A program made the position numbers and the translations under genes. Positions 17,487 through 26,766 of a DNA stretch of 64,000 nt are shown piece by piece. How positions within the stretch are numbered: the first letter of the stretch is position 1; each line of letters opens with the position of its first letter. Location: NCBI RefSeq assembly GCF_017877055.1, contig NZ_JAGIPG010000001.1, forward strand, positions 1,302,001 through 1,366,000, given 5' to 3'. The notes beneath the pieces were generated by a model. That model was not told where the DNA came from. It worked only from the letters and a program-made list of their open reading frames with translations, and made no database searches. The DNA comes from Neorhizobium galegae (lineage in GTDB: Bacteria > Pseudomonadota > Alphaproteobacteria > Rhizobiales > Rhizobiaceae).

Positions 17487-18851
17487 ATGCTGGACAAGGT
17501 CGATCCGAACGCCGCGCAGTTTACCGGGGCGAATGCCGAGACGCTCGCCTATATGCCGGGCTTCGGCAATGATTTCGAAACCGAGAGCCTGCCCGGCGCC
17601 CTGCCGCAGGGCCAGAACAGCCCGCAAAAATGCAATTACGGACTTTATGCCGAGCAGCTTTCCGGTTCGCCGTTCACCGCCCCGCGCGGCACCAACGAGC
17701 GTTCCTGGCTCTACAGAATCCGTCCGAGCGTGCGGCACACGGGCCGGTTCAAGAAGATCGATTATCCTTTGTGGAAGACGGCACCGCATGTCGCCGAACA
17801 TTCACTGGCGCTCGGCCAGCTCCGCTGGAGCCCGCTGCCGTCACCTGACGAGCAGCTGAACTTCCTCGAAGGCATCCGCACGATGACGACGGCGGGCGAT
17901 GCGCTCTCCCAGTCGGGCATGGCGGCGCATGTCTATGTCTTCAACACCGACATGGTGGACGACTATTTCTTCAATGCCGACGGCGAGATGATGATCGTGC
18001 CGGAGACCGGTTCGATCCGCGTCTTCACCGAGCTCGGCAAGATGGATCTGGAGCCCTCGGAAATCTGCGTCATCCCGCGCGGGACCATGTTCAAGGTGAC
18101 CCGGCTCGGCGAGGAAAAGGTCTGGCGCGGGTATATCTGCGAGAATTATGGCGCCAAGTTCACGCTGCCGGATCGCGGGCCGATCGGCGCCAACTGCCTT
18201 GCCAATCCACGCGATTTCAAGACGCCGGTGGCGGCCTACGAGGACAAGGAGACACCCTGCCGGGTGCATGTAAAATGGTGCGGCTCCTTCCATGTGACCG
18301 AGATCGGCCATTCGCCGCTCGACGTGGTCGCCTGGCACGGCAATTACGCGCCCTACAAATACGACCTGCGCACCTTCTCCCCGGTCGGCGCCATTCTCTT
18401 CGACCACCCAGATCCGTCTATCTTCACGGTTCTCACCGCGCCCTCCGGAGAGGAGGGGACCGCCAACGTCGATTTCGTGATCTTCCCGCCGCGCTGGCTG
18501 GTGGCCGAGCACACGTTCCGACCGCCCTGGTACCATCGCAACATCATGAGCGAATTCATGGGCCTGATCTGCGGCCGCTACGACGCCAAGGAGGAGGGCT
18601 TCGTGCCGGGCGGCATGAGCCTGCATAACATGATGCTGCCTCACGGGCCGGATTTCACCGGCTTCGAAAAAGCCTCGAACGGCGAGCTTAAACCCGTCAA
18701 GTTCGACAACACCATGGCCTTCATGTTCGAGACGCGTTTCCCCCAGCAGCTCACCAAATTCGCGGCCGAACTGGAGACCCTGCAGGACGATTACGTGGAT
18801 TGCTGGTCCGGGCTGGAGCGAAAGTTCGACGGTACGCCGGGGATCAAGTGA
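17487..18851 (+). CDS. hmgA: Homogentisate 1,2-dioxygenase
   Basis: This 454-residue ring-cleaving iron enzyme opens homogentisate to maleylacetoacetate. The iron ligands align with those of the human enzyme at a constant offset of 14: His349 (WYHRN), Glu355 (SEFMGL) and His385 (MLPHGPD). The N-terminal [11 protein letters not shown] and [18 protein letters not shown] motifs are typical. ATG at 17487 follows GGGAGGAAACAAGCC. It heads an operon with the fumarylacetoacetase and maiA genes, so the last three steps of tyrosine degradation are encoded together. Confidence 0.97.
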   Translation: MLDKVDPNAAQFTGANAETLAYMPGFGNDFETESLPGALPQGQNSPQKCNYGLYAEQLSGSPFTAPRGTNERSWLYRIRPSVRHTGRFKKIDYPLWKTAPHVAEHSLALGQLRWSPLPSPDEQLNFLEGIRTMTTAGDALSQSGMAAHVYVFNTDMVDDYFFNADGEMMIVPETGSIRVFTELGKMDLEPSEICVIPRGTMFKVTRLGEEKVWRGYICENYGAKFTLPDRGPIGANCLANPRDFKTPVAAYEDKETPCRVHVKWCGSFHVTEIGHSPLDVVAWHGNYAPYKYDLRTFSPVGAILFDHPDPSIFTVLTAPSGEEGTANVDFVIFPPRWLVAEHTFRPPWYHRNIMSEFMGLICGRYDAKEEGFVPGGMSLHNMMLPHGPDFTGFEKASNGELKPVKFDNTMAFMFETRFPQQLTKFAAELETLQDDYVDCWSGLERKFDGTPGIK

Positions 18852-18937
18852 GGCCGCGCTACATTCCGGTTGCCTTCTTGCGCGATCTCCACACATTCTG
18901 GGGGCAATACCAACGATAAAACGGGAAACACTCATTC

Positions 18938-19954
18938 ATGAAGCTCGCGACACTGAAGGATTCCACCCGCGACGGCCGCCTGGTCGTCGTCTCGAAGGAC
19001 CTGACCGAATGCTCGGAGGTCGGCCATATCGCCCGCACGCTCCAGGCCGCGCTCGATGACTGGGCCTATGTCGGTCCGCGGCTCGAACGGGTCGCGGAGG
19101 GTATCGAGACCGGTTCGCAGCCGACCATCCGTTTCCACGAACATGATGCCGCATCGCCGCTGCCGCGCGCCTACCAGTGGGCGGATGGGTCGGCTTACGT
19201 CAATCACGTCGAGCTGGTGCGCCGGGCGCGCAATGCGGAGATGCCGGAAAGCTTCTGGACCGATCCGCTCATCTATCAGGGTGGTTCCGACAGTTTCCTC
19301 GGGCCGCGCGATCCGATCCTGCTTGGCGACGAAGCCTGGGGCGCCGACATGGAGGGAGAGGTGGCAGTGATCCTCGGCGACGTGCCGATGGGAGCCTCGG
19401 TGGATGAGGCACGCGAGGCGATCCGGCTCGTGCTTCTCGTCAACGACGTGTCCTTGCGTGGGCTGATCCCATCCGAACTCGCCAAGGGTTTCGGCTTCTT
19501 CCAGTCGAAACCGTCCTCCGCTTTTTCTCCGGTGGCGGTCACGCCCGATGAATTGGGTTCGGCCTGGGACGGCGGCAAGCTTTCCCTTCCGCTCAAGGTC
19601 GATCTGAACGGCAAGCCTTTCGGCCGGGCCAATGCCGGCGTCGACATGACCTTCGATTTCCCGCAACTGATCGCCCATGCGGCGAAGACGCGGCCGCTGG
19701 TCGCCGGCACGATCATCGGTTCGGGTACGGTCTCCAACAAGCTCGACGGTGGTCCCGGCAAGCCGGTCGCCGATGGCGGAGCCGGTTATTCCTGCATCGC
19801 CGAGATCCGCACCATCGAGACGATCAATCTCGGCGTGCCGAAAACGCCCTTCCTGCATTTCGGGGATGTCGTGCGGATCGAGATGAAGGACGACAAGGGT
19901 CATTCCATCTTCGGCGCGATCGAGCAGACCGTGACGAAATACGAGAAGGCGTGA
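18938..19954 (+). CDS. Fumarylacetoacetase (FAH-family hydrolase)
   Basis: The 338-residue FAH-fold protein has metal-site motifs in the middle region (GDEAWGADMEGEVAVILGDV and VLLVNDVSLRGLIPSEL) and the family segment KGFGFFQSKPSSAFSPVAVT. It is expected to split fumarylacetoacetate into fumarate and acetoacetate, the last step after hmgA and maiA. It lies 86 bp after hmgA and overlaps maiA by one base (TGATG). Position in the operon makes the assignment stronger than family membership alone, since FAH-fold proteins have diverse functions. Confidence 0.9.
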   Translation: MKLATLKDSTRDGRLVVVSKDLTECSEVGHIARTLQAALDDWAYVGPRLERVAEGIETGSQPTIRFHEHDAASPLPRAYQWADGSAYVNHVELVRRARNAEMPESFWTDPLIYQGGSDSFLGPRDPILLGDEAWGADMEGEVAVILGDVPMGASVDEAREAIRLVLLVNDVSLRGLIPSELAKGFGFFQSKPSSAFSPVAVTPDELGSAWDGGKLSLPLKVDLNGKPFGRANAGVDMTFDFPQLIAHAAKTRPLVAGTIIGSGTVSNKLDGGPGKPVADGGAGYSCIAEIRTIETINLGVPKTPFLHFGDVVRIEMKDDKGHSIFGAIEQTVTKYEKA

Positions 19955-20604
19955 TGAGCGACACGGTGCTCTACGACTACTGGCGGTCCTCGGCGAGCTT
20001 TCGTGTGAGGATTGCCCTCAACATGGTCGCCGAAACGTTCCGCACGGTTCCGGTCGACATTCTTGCCAAAGAGCATCGATCCAAGGAACATCTGGCCCGC
20101 AATCCGCAAGGGCTGGTACCGGTTCTGGAGATCGATGGGCATAGCTTCACCCAGTCGCTCGCAGTGATCGAATATCTCGACGAGACGCGCGGGGGCGCCT
20201 TCCTGCCGGGCGATTCCGTCGGCCGGCAGCGGGTGAGGGCGCTCTCCTATGTCATCGCCATGGAAATCCATCCGGTCTGCAATACGCACGTTGCCGGCCA
20301 TGTCGTATCGCTGACCGGCGGCGGCGACGCTGCCCGGCTGGCTTGGATGCAGAAGTTCATCGGGGAAGGGCTTGCTGCCTTCGAGACGCTCCTGGATTCA
20401 CCTTCGACCGGCAGTTTCTGCCATGGCGACCGCCCGAGCATGGCGGATATCTGCCTCGTACCGCAGGTCTACAATGCGAGGCGATGGAGCGTCGATCTCT
20501 CGGCCTGCCCGAAACTTGTCGGGATCGCCGACCGCTGCGCCGAATTGAAACCGTTTGCCAACGCCCATCCCGACAACGCCCATCCCGACAAGGCGGTTCG
20601 CTAA
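19954..20604 (+). CDS. maiA: Maleylacetoacetate isomerase (zeta-class GST)
   Basis: This 216-residue zeta-class glutathione transferase isomerises maleylacetoacetate to fumarylacetoacetate using glutathione. The zeta active-site motif SSASFRVRIAL lies at about residues 12-22, followed by NPQGLVPVLEIDG and the glutathione-contact QSLAVIEYLDE. ATG at 19954 overlaps the preceding stop; GTG at 19951 is an alternative. The C-terminus is unusual: a 15-bp tandem duplication (20560-20589) encodes NAHPD twice. The gene ends 4 bp into the convergent TetR gene. Confidence 0.95.
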   Translation: MSDTVLYDYWRSSASFRVRIALNMVAETFRTVPVDILAKEHRSKEHLARNPQGLVPVLEIDGHSFTQSLAVIEYLDETRGGAFLPGDSVGRQRVRALSYVIAMEIHPVCNTHVAGHVVSLTGGGDAARLAWMQKFIGEGLAAFETLLDSPSTGSFCHGDRPSMADICLVPQVYNARRWSVDLSACPKLVGIADRCAELKPFANAHPDNAHPDKAVR

Positions 20605-21257
20605 GTCTTCAGGTAGCTGATCACCGCGTCGGCGATCATGCCCTTGTGGCGCTCCATGGTCGCCGGTTCCGAAAGGTCACGGCGGAAGATCGTGCCGAAT
20701 GTATAGCGGTTGGAGACACGGAAGAAACAGAAGGCGCTGATCAGCATGTGAATATCGATCGGGTCGGCTTTCCGGGCAAATACGCCCGCCGCGACGCCGC
20801 GTGCCAGGATCGCAGCAATGGTTTCGATGACCGAGACGTTCAGGTCGCGGATCGCCTCGGAGCGCAGCATATGGGCGGCGTGGTGGATGTTCTCGATGCT
20901 GACCAGCCGGACGAATTCCGGATTGGCCTCGTCATGTTCGAATGTCGTCGAGATCAGCACCCGCAGCGCCTGTTCCGGGGGCAGATTGGAAAGCTGCAGG
21001 TCCTCTTCCAACGTGCGGATCTTACGGTAGGCGCGTTCGAGAACGGCGAGATAGAGACCTTCCTTGCTTCCGAAATAATAGTAGATCATCCGTTTTGAGG
21101 TGCGGGTCTTCTCCGCGATCGCGTCGACACGGCCACCGGCGAGGCCATGGGTCGTGAACTCCTCCGTCGCCACATCCAGGATGTCTTCCTGGGTGCGTTG
21201 CGGATCGTTTTTCCTGCCGTTTTCGCGTTTCGCCGCCATCCTCGAATCCGCCTTCAC
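20601..21257 (-). CDS. TetR-family regulator of the TRAP transporter locus
   Basis: This is a protein of about 218 residues. Its N-terminal HTH is clear: ILDVATEEFTTHGLAGGRVD, AEKTRTSKRMIYYYFGSKEG, then LYLAVLERAYRKIR. The C-terminal domain resembles TetR_C proteins of the RutR/FadR-like group. The start is GTG at 21257 with GGGA upstream; ATG at 21239 is also possible. It is divergent from the TRAP genes, and a 16-bp palindrome lies exactly within the spacer of the opposing promoter, so it very likely represses the TRAP and shikimate-dehydrogenase operon. Confidence 0.9.
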   Translation of the reverse strand: MKADSRMAAKRENGRKNDPQRTQEDILDVATEEFTTHGLAGGRVDAIAEKTRTSKRMIYYYFGSKEGLYLAVLERAYRKIRTLEEDLQLSNLPPEQALRVLISTTFEHDEANPEFVRLVSIENIHHAAHMLRSEAIRDLNVSVIETIAAILARGVAAGVFARKADPIDIHMLISAFCFFRVSNRYTFGTIFRRDLSEPATMERHKGMIADAVISYLKT

Positions 21258-21376
21258 CGTTTCATCCCGTCATGCTCACAGAAACACGCCTTGTGGACAA
21301 CCGATTGTCCACATCGAATTTTCGCATTTGTTCCAAAGTCATAATCGGCGTGTGTTGCCCTTTCAATAGATGGCGC

Positions 21377-21406
21377 TTGACATACGCACTAGTTCGTACA
21401 TTTTAT
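21377..21406 (+). promoter_or_regulatory. TRAP operon promoter with embedded palindromic operator
   Basis: A consensus -35 box TTGACA (21377-21382) is followed by the palindrome TACGCACTAGTTCGTA (21383-21398; 7 of 8 positions pair) and a T-rich -10 candidate TTTTAT (21401-21406). The operator fills the promoter spacer, a classic layout for a repressor. It implies an untranslated leader of about 120 nt before the first TRAP gene. Confidence 0.75.
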
Positions 21407-21535
21407 CCGAATTGCCGGTCGATCCCTGAGGAGGCGGTCCCGGCGGAGGTTATCTTGTCAAAGGATCGAGTGGGTAGCCGTCTCATCGGTTGCCGTTGAC
21501 GACATCCGATGACGGGCGCCTTGGGAGGACTGGAA

Positions 21536-22099
21536 GTGACACGAATCATCGATTTCTATTTCTTGGCGCTAAAGGTCGTCATCGCCCTGCTTCTGGCAGG
21601 CATGGTGGTGCTGGTCTTCGGCAATGTCGTGCTGCGTTATGCCTTCAACCAGGGGATCACCGTTTCTGAAGAGCTGTCGCGCGTCTTCTTCATCTGGCTG
21701 ACTTTTCTGGGCGGCGTCGTCGCGATGCGCGAACATGGGCACCTAGGCGTCGATTCGCTTCTGAAGCGGCTGCCACCGACCGCCGCCAGGATTGCAGTGC
21801 TGATGGGGCAGGGGCTGATGCTCGTCGCCACCTGGCTGATGATCAGCGGAAGCTGGACGCAGACCCTGATCAACCTGCCCGCCACCATGCCTGCCACGGG
21901 TATCTCGATGGGCTGGTTCTATGGCGCCGGCCTCGCCTTCGGAGTCCCGACTTTCCTCATCATCCTCTGGGACGCTTTCCAGGTGGCAACCGGCCGCATC
22001 GATATCGCGACTGCCCAACTGGTGCGCGACAGCGAGGAGGAAGTGGCTCTCGACAACCATCCGGACGCCGCGGTCGCCGCCGGCGTCACCAAGGCCTGA
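21536..22099 (+). CDS. TRAP transporter small permease (DctQ)
   Basis: This 187-residue protein has four predicted membrane helices. The DctQ hallmark is VSEELSRVFFIWLTFLGG, followed by MREHGHLGVDSL. GTG at 21536 is chosen because GGGAGGA lies six bases upstream; an ATG at 21509 would include that ribosome site in the coding region. It pairs with the large permease 10 bp downstream and the binding protein to form a sodium-driven importer of organic acids. The acidic C-terminal tail is cytoplasmic. Confidence 0.94.
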   Translation: MTRIIDFYFLALKVVIALLLAGMVVLVFGNVVLRYAFNQGITVSEELSRVFFIWLTFLGGVVAMREHGHLGVDSLLKRLPPTAARIAVLMGQGLMLVATWLMISGSWTQTLINLPATMPATGISMGWFYGAGLAFGVPTFLIILWDAFQVATGRIDIATAQLVRDSEEEVALDNHPDAAVAAGVTKA

Positions 22100-22109
22100 G
22101 GAGAGACCG

Positions 22110-23390
22110 ATGACGCTCACCATTTTCCTCGGCGCCCTTCTCGGTCCCATGGCGCTCGGCGTGCCGATCGCGTTTGCGCTGATCCTCAGCGGCGTAGCGC
22201 TGATGATGTACATGGACATCTTCGACGCCCAGATCGTCGCGCAGAACGTGCTGAACGGCGCCGACAGCTTTCCGCTGATGGCCGTGCCCTTTTTCCTGCT
22301 GGCCGGCGAGGTGATGAATACCGGCGGCCTGTCTAAGCGCATCGTCAATCTCGCCATGGCCCTGGTCGGCCACGTGCGCGGCGGCCTTGGTTTCGTCGCG
22401 ATCTTCGCCGCCTGCGTGCTATCGAGCCTCTCCGGTTCGGCGGTGGCGGATGCGGCGGCGCTCGGCGCGCTTCTTTATCCGATGATGATCAAGTCCGGTC
22501 ATGACCCGGCGCGCACCGGCGGCCTGCTGGCATCTGCCTCGGTCATCGGACCGATCATCCCTCCGTCGATCGGCTTCATCCTCTATGGCGTCATCGGCGG
22601 CGTCTCGATCACCAAGCTCTTCCTTGCCGGCATCGTTCCGGGCCTGCTGATCGCGCTGGCACTCTGCATCACCTGGCTGATCGTCGCCCGCAAGGAGCAG
22701 TTCGAACTGCCGAAGCGCCAGAGCCGCGAGGTTCGCATCAAGGCCTTCGTCGACAGCATCTGGGCGCTGATGCTGCCTGTCATCATCATCGTCGGCCTCA
22801 AGTTCGGCGTGTTCACGCCGACCGAAGCGGGCGTCGTGGCCGCCGTCTATTCGCTTTTTGTCTCGATGGTCGTTTACCGCGAACTGGCTCCGTCCGAACT
22901 CTTCAATGTTTTCGTCGCGGCGGCGAAGATCACGGCGGTGGTGATGTTCCTGGTCGCCTGCGCTGCCGTCTCCGCCTGGCTGATCACGGTTGCCGACGTT
23001 CCCGGCGATCTCGTCAAGCTGATCGAGCCGCTGATGGACAACCAGACGCTGCTGCTGCTCGCGATCATGGCGCTGATCGTCGTGGTCGGCACGGCGATGG
23101 ACATGACGCCCACCATCCTGGTGATGACGCCGGTGCTGATGCCGATCATCAAGCAGGCGGGCATCGATCCGGTCTATTTCGGTGTGCTTTTTATCATCAA
23201 CAACTCGATCGGCCTGATCACGCCGCCGGTCGGCACGGTTCTCAACGTCATCTGCGGCGTTTCCAAGCTGTCGATGGAAGACCTGATGAAGGGCGTCATG
23301 CCTTTCATGATCGCCGAACTGATCGTTCTCTTCCTTCTCGTCCTCTTCCCGCAACTGGTGACCGTGCCGGTCGCCTGGTTCGGGCGCTGA
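22110..23390 (+). CDS. TRAP transporter large permease (DctM)
   Basis: The protein is 426 residues, the usual DctM length, with about twelve helices. Typical segments are GVPIAFALILSGVALMMYMD at the N-terminus, LSSLSGSAVADAAALGALLYP, the ASASVIGPIIPPSIGFILYG re-entrant region, and NNSIGLITPPVGTVLNVICG near the C-terminus. ATG at 22110 follows GAGGAGAGACCG. It forms the transport pathway with DctQ and receives substrate from the periplasmic protein encoded next. Confidence 0.96.
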   Translation: MTLTIFLGALLGPMALGVPIAFALILSGVALMMYMDIFDAQIVAQNVLNGADSFPLMAVPFFLLAGEVMNTGGLSKRIVNLAMALVGHVRGGLGFVAIFAACVLSSLSGSAVADAAALGALLYPMMIKSGHDPARTGGLLASASVIGPIIPPSIGFILYGVIGGVSITKLFLAGIVPGLLIALALCITWLIVARKEQFELPKRQSREVRIKAFVDSIWALMLPVIIIVGLKFGVFTPTEAGVVAAVYSLFVSMVVYRELAPSELFNVFVAAAKITAVVMFLVACAAVSAWLITVADVPGDLVKLIEPLMDNQTLLLLAIMALIVVVGTAMDMTPTILVMTPVLMPIIKQAGIDPVYFGVLFIINNSIGLITPPVGTVLNVICGVSKLSMEDLMKGVMPFMIAELIVLFLLVLFPQLVTVPVAWFGR

Positions 23391-23460
23391 GGCCGGGGAG
23401 CTTCTGCCAAACGCATATCAACCGGCCGTGGGGAGCCCGGCCATTCTGTGGGAGGAAAGC

Positions 23461-24474
23461 ATGTTCAATAAGATGATGAAACTGGCGCTCGGGATCGCCC
23501 TGCCGGTGATGCTGTTTGCCGGCACGGCATCCGCCGAAGTCCGCGCGCATACGCTGAAATTCGCGGCCGCCAACAACAAGGGCCATCCGCAGGTCACCGG
23601 CATGGAAAAATTCGCCGAGATCGTCAAGGCAAAGAGCGGCGGCAAGATCGAGATCAAGCTGTTTCCAGGCGGCGTGCTCGGCGGCGACGTGCAGACCGTG
23701 TCCGCTCTTCAGGGCGGCGTGGTCGAGATGCTGGTGCTGAATGCCGGCATCCTCTCCAGTAACGTCAAGGCTTTCGGCGCGGTCGACCTGCCGTTCCTGT
23801 TCAACAGCGGCGAGGAAGCCGACAAGGTCATGGACGGCCCGTTCGGCAAGAGCCTTGCCGACAAGCTGCCCACAACCGGCCTCGTCGGTCTCGCCTATTG
23901 GGAGCTCGGCTTCCGCAACCTCACCAATAATCGCCGCGCGGTCACCAAGCTCGAAGACATCAAGGGCCTGAAGATCCGCACGCTGCAGTCGCCGATCCCG
24001 ATCGAGCTGTTCAACAGCCTCGGCGCCAATGCCGTGCCGCTCCCCTATACAGAACTCTACACCGCGCTTGAAACCGGTACGGTCGACGGCCAGGAAAATC
24101 CGTTCGCCAACATCATCAACGCCAAGTTCTACGAAGTGCAGAAGTACCTGACGGTCACCCGTCACCAGTACAATCCGCAGATCGTGCTGATCAGCAAGAA
24201 GTTCTGGGACGGCCTCAACGACGAGGAAAAGGGCATTCTCCAGTCGGCTGCGACCGAAGCCCGCGACTTCCAGCGCAAGGTTTCCCGAGAAGCGGACGCC
24301 AAGGCGCTCGACGAGATCAAGAAGACCGGCATGCAGGTCACCGAACTCAGCCCGGCGGAGACCCAGAAGATCCGCGATGCCGTGAAGCCGCTGATCGACA
24401 AGTTCAGCGCCGATGTGGGTGCCGATACCGTTTCGCTGCTCTTCAAGGAACTGGACGCCGTCCGCAAGAAGTAA
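23461..24474 (+). CDS. TRAP transporter substrate-binding protein (DctP)
   Basis: This 337-residue periplasmic protein has a signal peptide ending in ASA-E near residue 24. The DctP signatures are LKIRTLQSPIPIELFNSLGA, with the conserved Arg that binds the carboxylate of the ligand, NAVPLPYTELYTALETGTVDG and QENPFANI. This indicates a carboxylate ligand. The linked shikimate-dehydrogenase-like gene suggests quinate, shikimate or dehydroshikimate. ATG at 23461 follows GGGAGGAAAGC. A strong hairpin follows the stop. Confidence 0.95.
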   Translation: MFNKMMKLALGIALPVMLFAGTASAEVRAHTLKFAAANNKGHPQVTGMEKFAEIVKAKSGGKIEIKLFPGGVLGGDVQTVSALQGGVVEMLVLNAGILSSNVKAFGAVDLPFLFNSGEEADKVMDGPFGKSLADKLPTTGLVGLAYWELGFRNLTNNRRAVTKLEDIKGLKIRTLQSPIPIELFNSLGANAVPLPYTELYTALETGTVDGQENPFANIINAKFYEVQKYLTVTRHQYNPQIVLISKKFWDGLNDEEKGILQSAATEARDFQRKVSREADAKALDEIKKTGMQVTELSPAETQKIRDAVKPLIDKFSADVGADTVSLLFKELDAVRKK

Positions 24475-24483
24475 CATCCCCGC

Positions 24484-24510
24484 GCCGGTCCGTCTTCCAG
24501 GCGGGCCGGC
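24484..24510 (+). other. RNA hairpin between dctP and the dehydrogenase gene
   Basis: GCCGGTCCG (24484-24492) pairs with CGGGCCGGC (24502-24510), with one G-T wobble, around a 9-nt loop. There is no clean T run. It probably stabilises the dctP message or attenuates read-through. The same 9-nt arms occur after another solute-binding-protein gene at 61442-61464. Confidence 0.65.
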
Positions 24511-24538
24511 TCTTCCACTGAAACGAGGCGCGATACCC

Positions 24539-25399
24539 ATGGCCGAGACATTGCTGAAACCCTTGAAGGCCGGGCTGATCGGCGCCGGCATCCAGGCCTC
24601 GCTGACGCCGGCCATGCATATGAAGGAAGGCGCAGCTCAAGGCTTTCGCTACGAATACGAGCTGATCGATCTCAATCTGCTCGGCCTGACGCCCGGCAGC
24701 CTGCCCGAACTCCTGAGCGATGCGGAAGCACGCGGGCTGATCGGCCTCAACATCACACACCCCTGCAAGCAGCTGGTCATTCCCTATCTCGACGAACTCT
24801 CCGACGAGGCGAGGGCGCTCGGCGCCGTCAACACGGTGGTGTTGAAGGACGGCAAGCGTTTTGGCCACAATACCGACTGGTGGGGTTTTGCCGAAAGTTT
24901 CCGCCGCGGTCTGCCGGGCGCCGATCTGAGCGCGGCGGTCCAGATCGGCGCCGGTGGCGCAGGCGTTGCGACGGCCTACGCGATCCTGTCCCTCGGTCTC
25001 AAGGCACTCACGGTGTTCGATCGCGAGCCTGATCGGGCCGAGCAGCTTGCCCAAGCGATGTCGGCGCTCTTTCCGGACGCCTCGATACAAGCGTCATCGG
25101 ATATCGTTTCGGCAATGCAGGACGTCGCGGGCATCATCCATGCAACGCCGACCGGCATGGCAAAGTATCCGGGCCTGCCGTTGCGGCCCGAACTTCTCCA
25201 GCCGCATCACTGGGTGGCGGAGATCGTCTATTTCCCGCTTGAAACCGAGCTGCTAAGCGTTGCCAGAAAGCGCGGCTGCCAGGTGCTGAACGGCGGCGGC
25301 ATGGCCGTCTTCCAGGCAGTCGGCGCATTTCAGCTGTTCACCGGCCGGGAGCCGGATGCCGCTCGCATGCTCCGGCATTTCGCGGCACTGACAGTCTGA
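24539..25399 (+). CDS. Shikimate/quinate dehydrogenase family protein (AroE-like)
   Basis: This is a 286-residue oxidoreductase of the AroE fold. Visible features are a substrate-site Ser in GAGIQASLTPAMH, the catalytic Lys in NITHPCKQ (about 77), the catalytic Asp in HNTDWWGF (about 113), and a Rossmann loop GAGGAGVATAYAI. The family interconverts dehydroshikimate/dehydroquinate with shikimate/quinate. Being in a TRAP operon rather than with housekeeping aromatic genes points to a catabolic role on an imported cyclohexane carboxylate. ATG at 24539 is favoured because the longer frame overlaps dctP. It could also act on an amino or hydroxy analogue. Confidence 0.88.
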   Translation: MAETLLKPLKAGLIGAGIQASLTPAMHMKEGAAQGFRYEYELIDLNLLGLTPGSLPELLSDAEARGLIGLNITHPCKQLVIPYLDELSDEARALGAVNTVVLKDGKRFGHNTDWWGFAESFRRGLPGADLSAAVQIGAGGAGVATAYAILSLGLKALTVFDREPDRAEQLAQAMSALFPDASIQASSDIVSAMQDVAGIIHATPTGMAKYPGLPLRPELLQPHHWVAEIVYFPLETELLSVARKRGCQVLNGGGMAVFQAVGAFQLFTGREPDAARMLRHFAALTV

Positions 25400-25611
25400 A
25401 GGAAGATTTTTACGCCTTGCGCGCCACATGGCGGCGCCTCGGCGAAACGGCCGACATGGCGAAAGTCAGGCCGGTCCTGCAAACCCGGTTCAGGACGCGG
25501 CGGTTATCTGGGCAACGGGTCTGGCGATCCTGGCTCGGCCTACTATAGTGGCCGGGCCGCGCCTTCTGCGGCATCATCCTCTGCTCGCCGAATAACGCCC
25601 AAGGTATTCCC

Positions 25612-26760
25612 ATGACACTTGCCATTTCCGCCAAAGATGTTGACGACAACGCGCTCATCGACGAGCTGAAACGCTGGGTCGAGATCGAGACGCCGACGCT
25701 TGATGCCGCTGCCGTCAATATATTGGCGGATCGGGTCGAGGCGATCGGCAAGGCGGCTGGTCTGGAGACGGAGCGGCTCACGGGCACGCTCGGTTTCGGC
25801 GATATCCTGGCGATCCGTTCGCCGCGCCCGGCCGGCAGCAACGAGAAGACCGTCTTGATCCTGGCGCATCTCGACACCGTGCATGCGGTCGGCGTGATCG
25901 ACAACCAGCTGCCGCTGCGGCAGGAGGGGGACAAACTCTATGGCCCCGGCATCTACGACATGAAGTCCGGCGCGCTGATGGCGCTCGAGGCGATGAAGCT
26001 CGCAGTCAGGCACGGCAGCAGGATGCCGATCGACCTGATTTTCGTGCCCGACGAGGAGATGGGAAGCCTGTCGTCTCGCGCCTTCATGGAAGAGGCGGCG
26101 AAGAATGCGGGTTATGCACTGGTGGTGGAACCCGCCCGCGAGGGTGGCAAGATCGTCGTCGCCCGCAAGGGGGTCGCCATGTACGATGTCGCGGTGCGGG
26201 GGCGTGCCGCGCACGCCGGTACAAGGCCGCAGGATGGCCGTAGTGCCATTCGCGCGGCTGCCCGGCTGGTTCTGGAACTCGAAGCGCTCAACGATACCGA
26301 ACGCGGCGTTACCGTTACGGTCGGGACGATCGCGGGCGGCACGGGCCGCAACACCGTGCCGGCGGAATGCCGTCTGCAGGTGGACGTGCGTGTCCCCGAC
26401 GATGTGATCGCCAAGGAGATCACCGGCAAGATCGAGGCGATGAAGCCGGCCGATCCGGATATCACCTTCGAAATCGACGGTCGGATGAACCGTCCGCCCT
26501 TCGCTCAGTCGGATGAAGGCAGGCGCCTTTTCGACGTGGCGGCAGAGATCGCCGACGGTCTCGGCATCGCGCTGGACGGAATGACGACGGGCGGCGGCTC
26601 TGACGGCAATTTCACGGCAGCGCTCGGCGTACCGACACTCGATGGGCTCGGTGCAGACGGTGCCGGCGCGCATACGTTCAACGAGCATATCTTCGTCAGC
26701 AGCGTTGCGCCGCGTACCGCCCTGCTCGCCAACCTGATGATCTCGCTCAAAGCGAGATAA
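25612..26760 (+). CDS. M20-family metallopeptidase (glutamate carboxypeptidase-like)
   Basis: This 382-residue M20 peptidase of the CPG2/ArgE group carries the zinc-site motifs LAHLDTVHAVG, GPGIYDMKSGAL (bridging Asp), PDEEMGSLSSR (catalytic Glu) and HTFNEHIF (C-terminal His). A dimerisation domain lies in the middle (KGVAMYDVAVRGRAAHAGTR). It has no signal peptide, so it is presumably cytoplasmic. A 212-bp gap separates it from the dehydrogenase gene and its own promoter is likely, so a link to the TRAP module is uncertain. It ends 6 bp before the convergent GntR gene. Confidence 0.9.
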   Translation: MTLAISAKDVDDNALIDELKRWVEIETPTLDAAAVNILADRVEAIGKAAGLETERLTGTLGFGDILAIRSPRPAGSNEKTVLILAHLDTVHAVGVIDNQLPLRQEGDKLYGPGIYDMKSGALMALEAMKLAVRHGSRMPIDLIFVPDEEMGSLSSRAFMEEAAKNAGYALVVEPAREGGKIVVARKGVAMYDVAVRGRAAHAGTRPQDGRSAIRAAARLVLELEALNDTERGVTVTVGTIAGGTGRNTVPAECRLQVDVRVPDDVIAKEITGKIEAMKPADPDITFEIDGRMNRPPFAQSDEGRRLFDVAAEIADGLGIALDGMTTGGGSDGNFTAALGVPTLDGLGADGAGAHTFNEHIFVSSVAPRTALLANLMISLKAR

Positions 26761-26766
26761 CCCGTC

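Noticed and set aside
25400..25611. Possible remnant gene between the dehydrogenase and M20 peptidase genes
   Set aside because: The minus-strand frame there has an Arg-rich, motif-free sequence that continues antisense into the peptidase gene; no support for a gene fragment.
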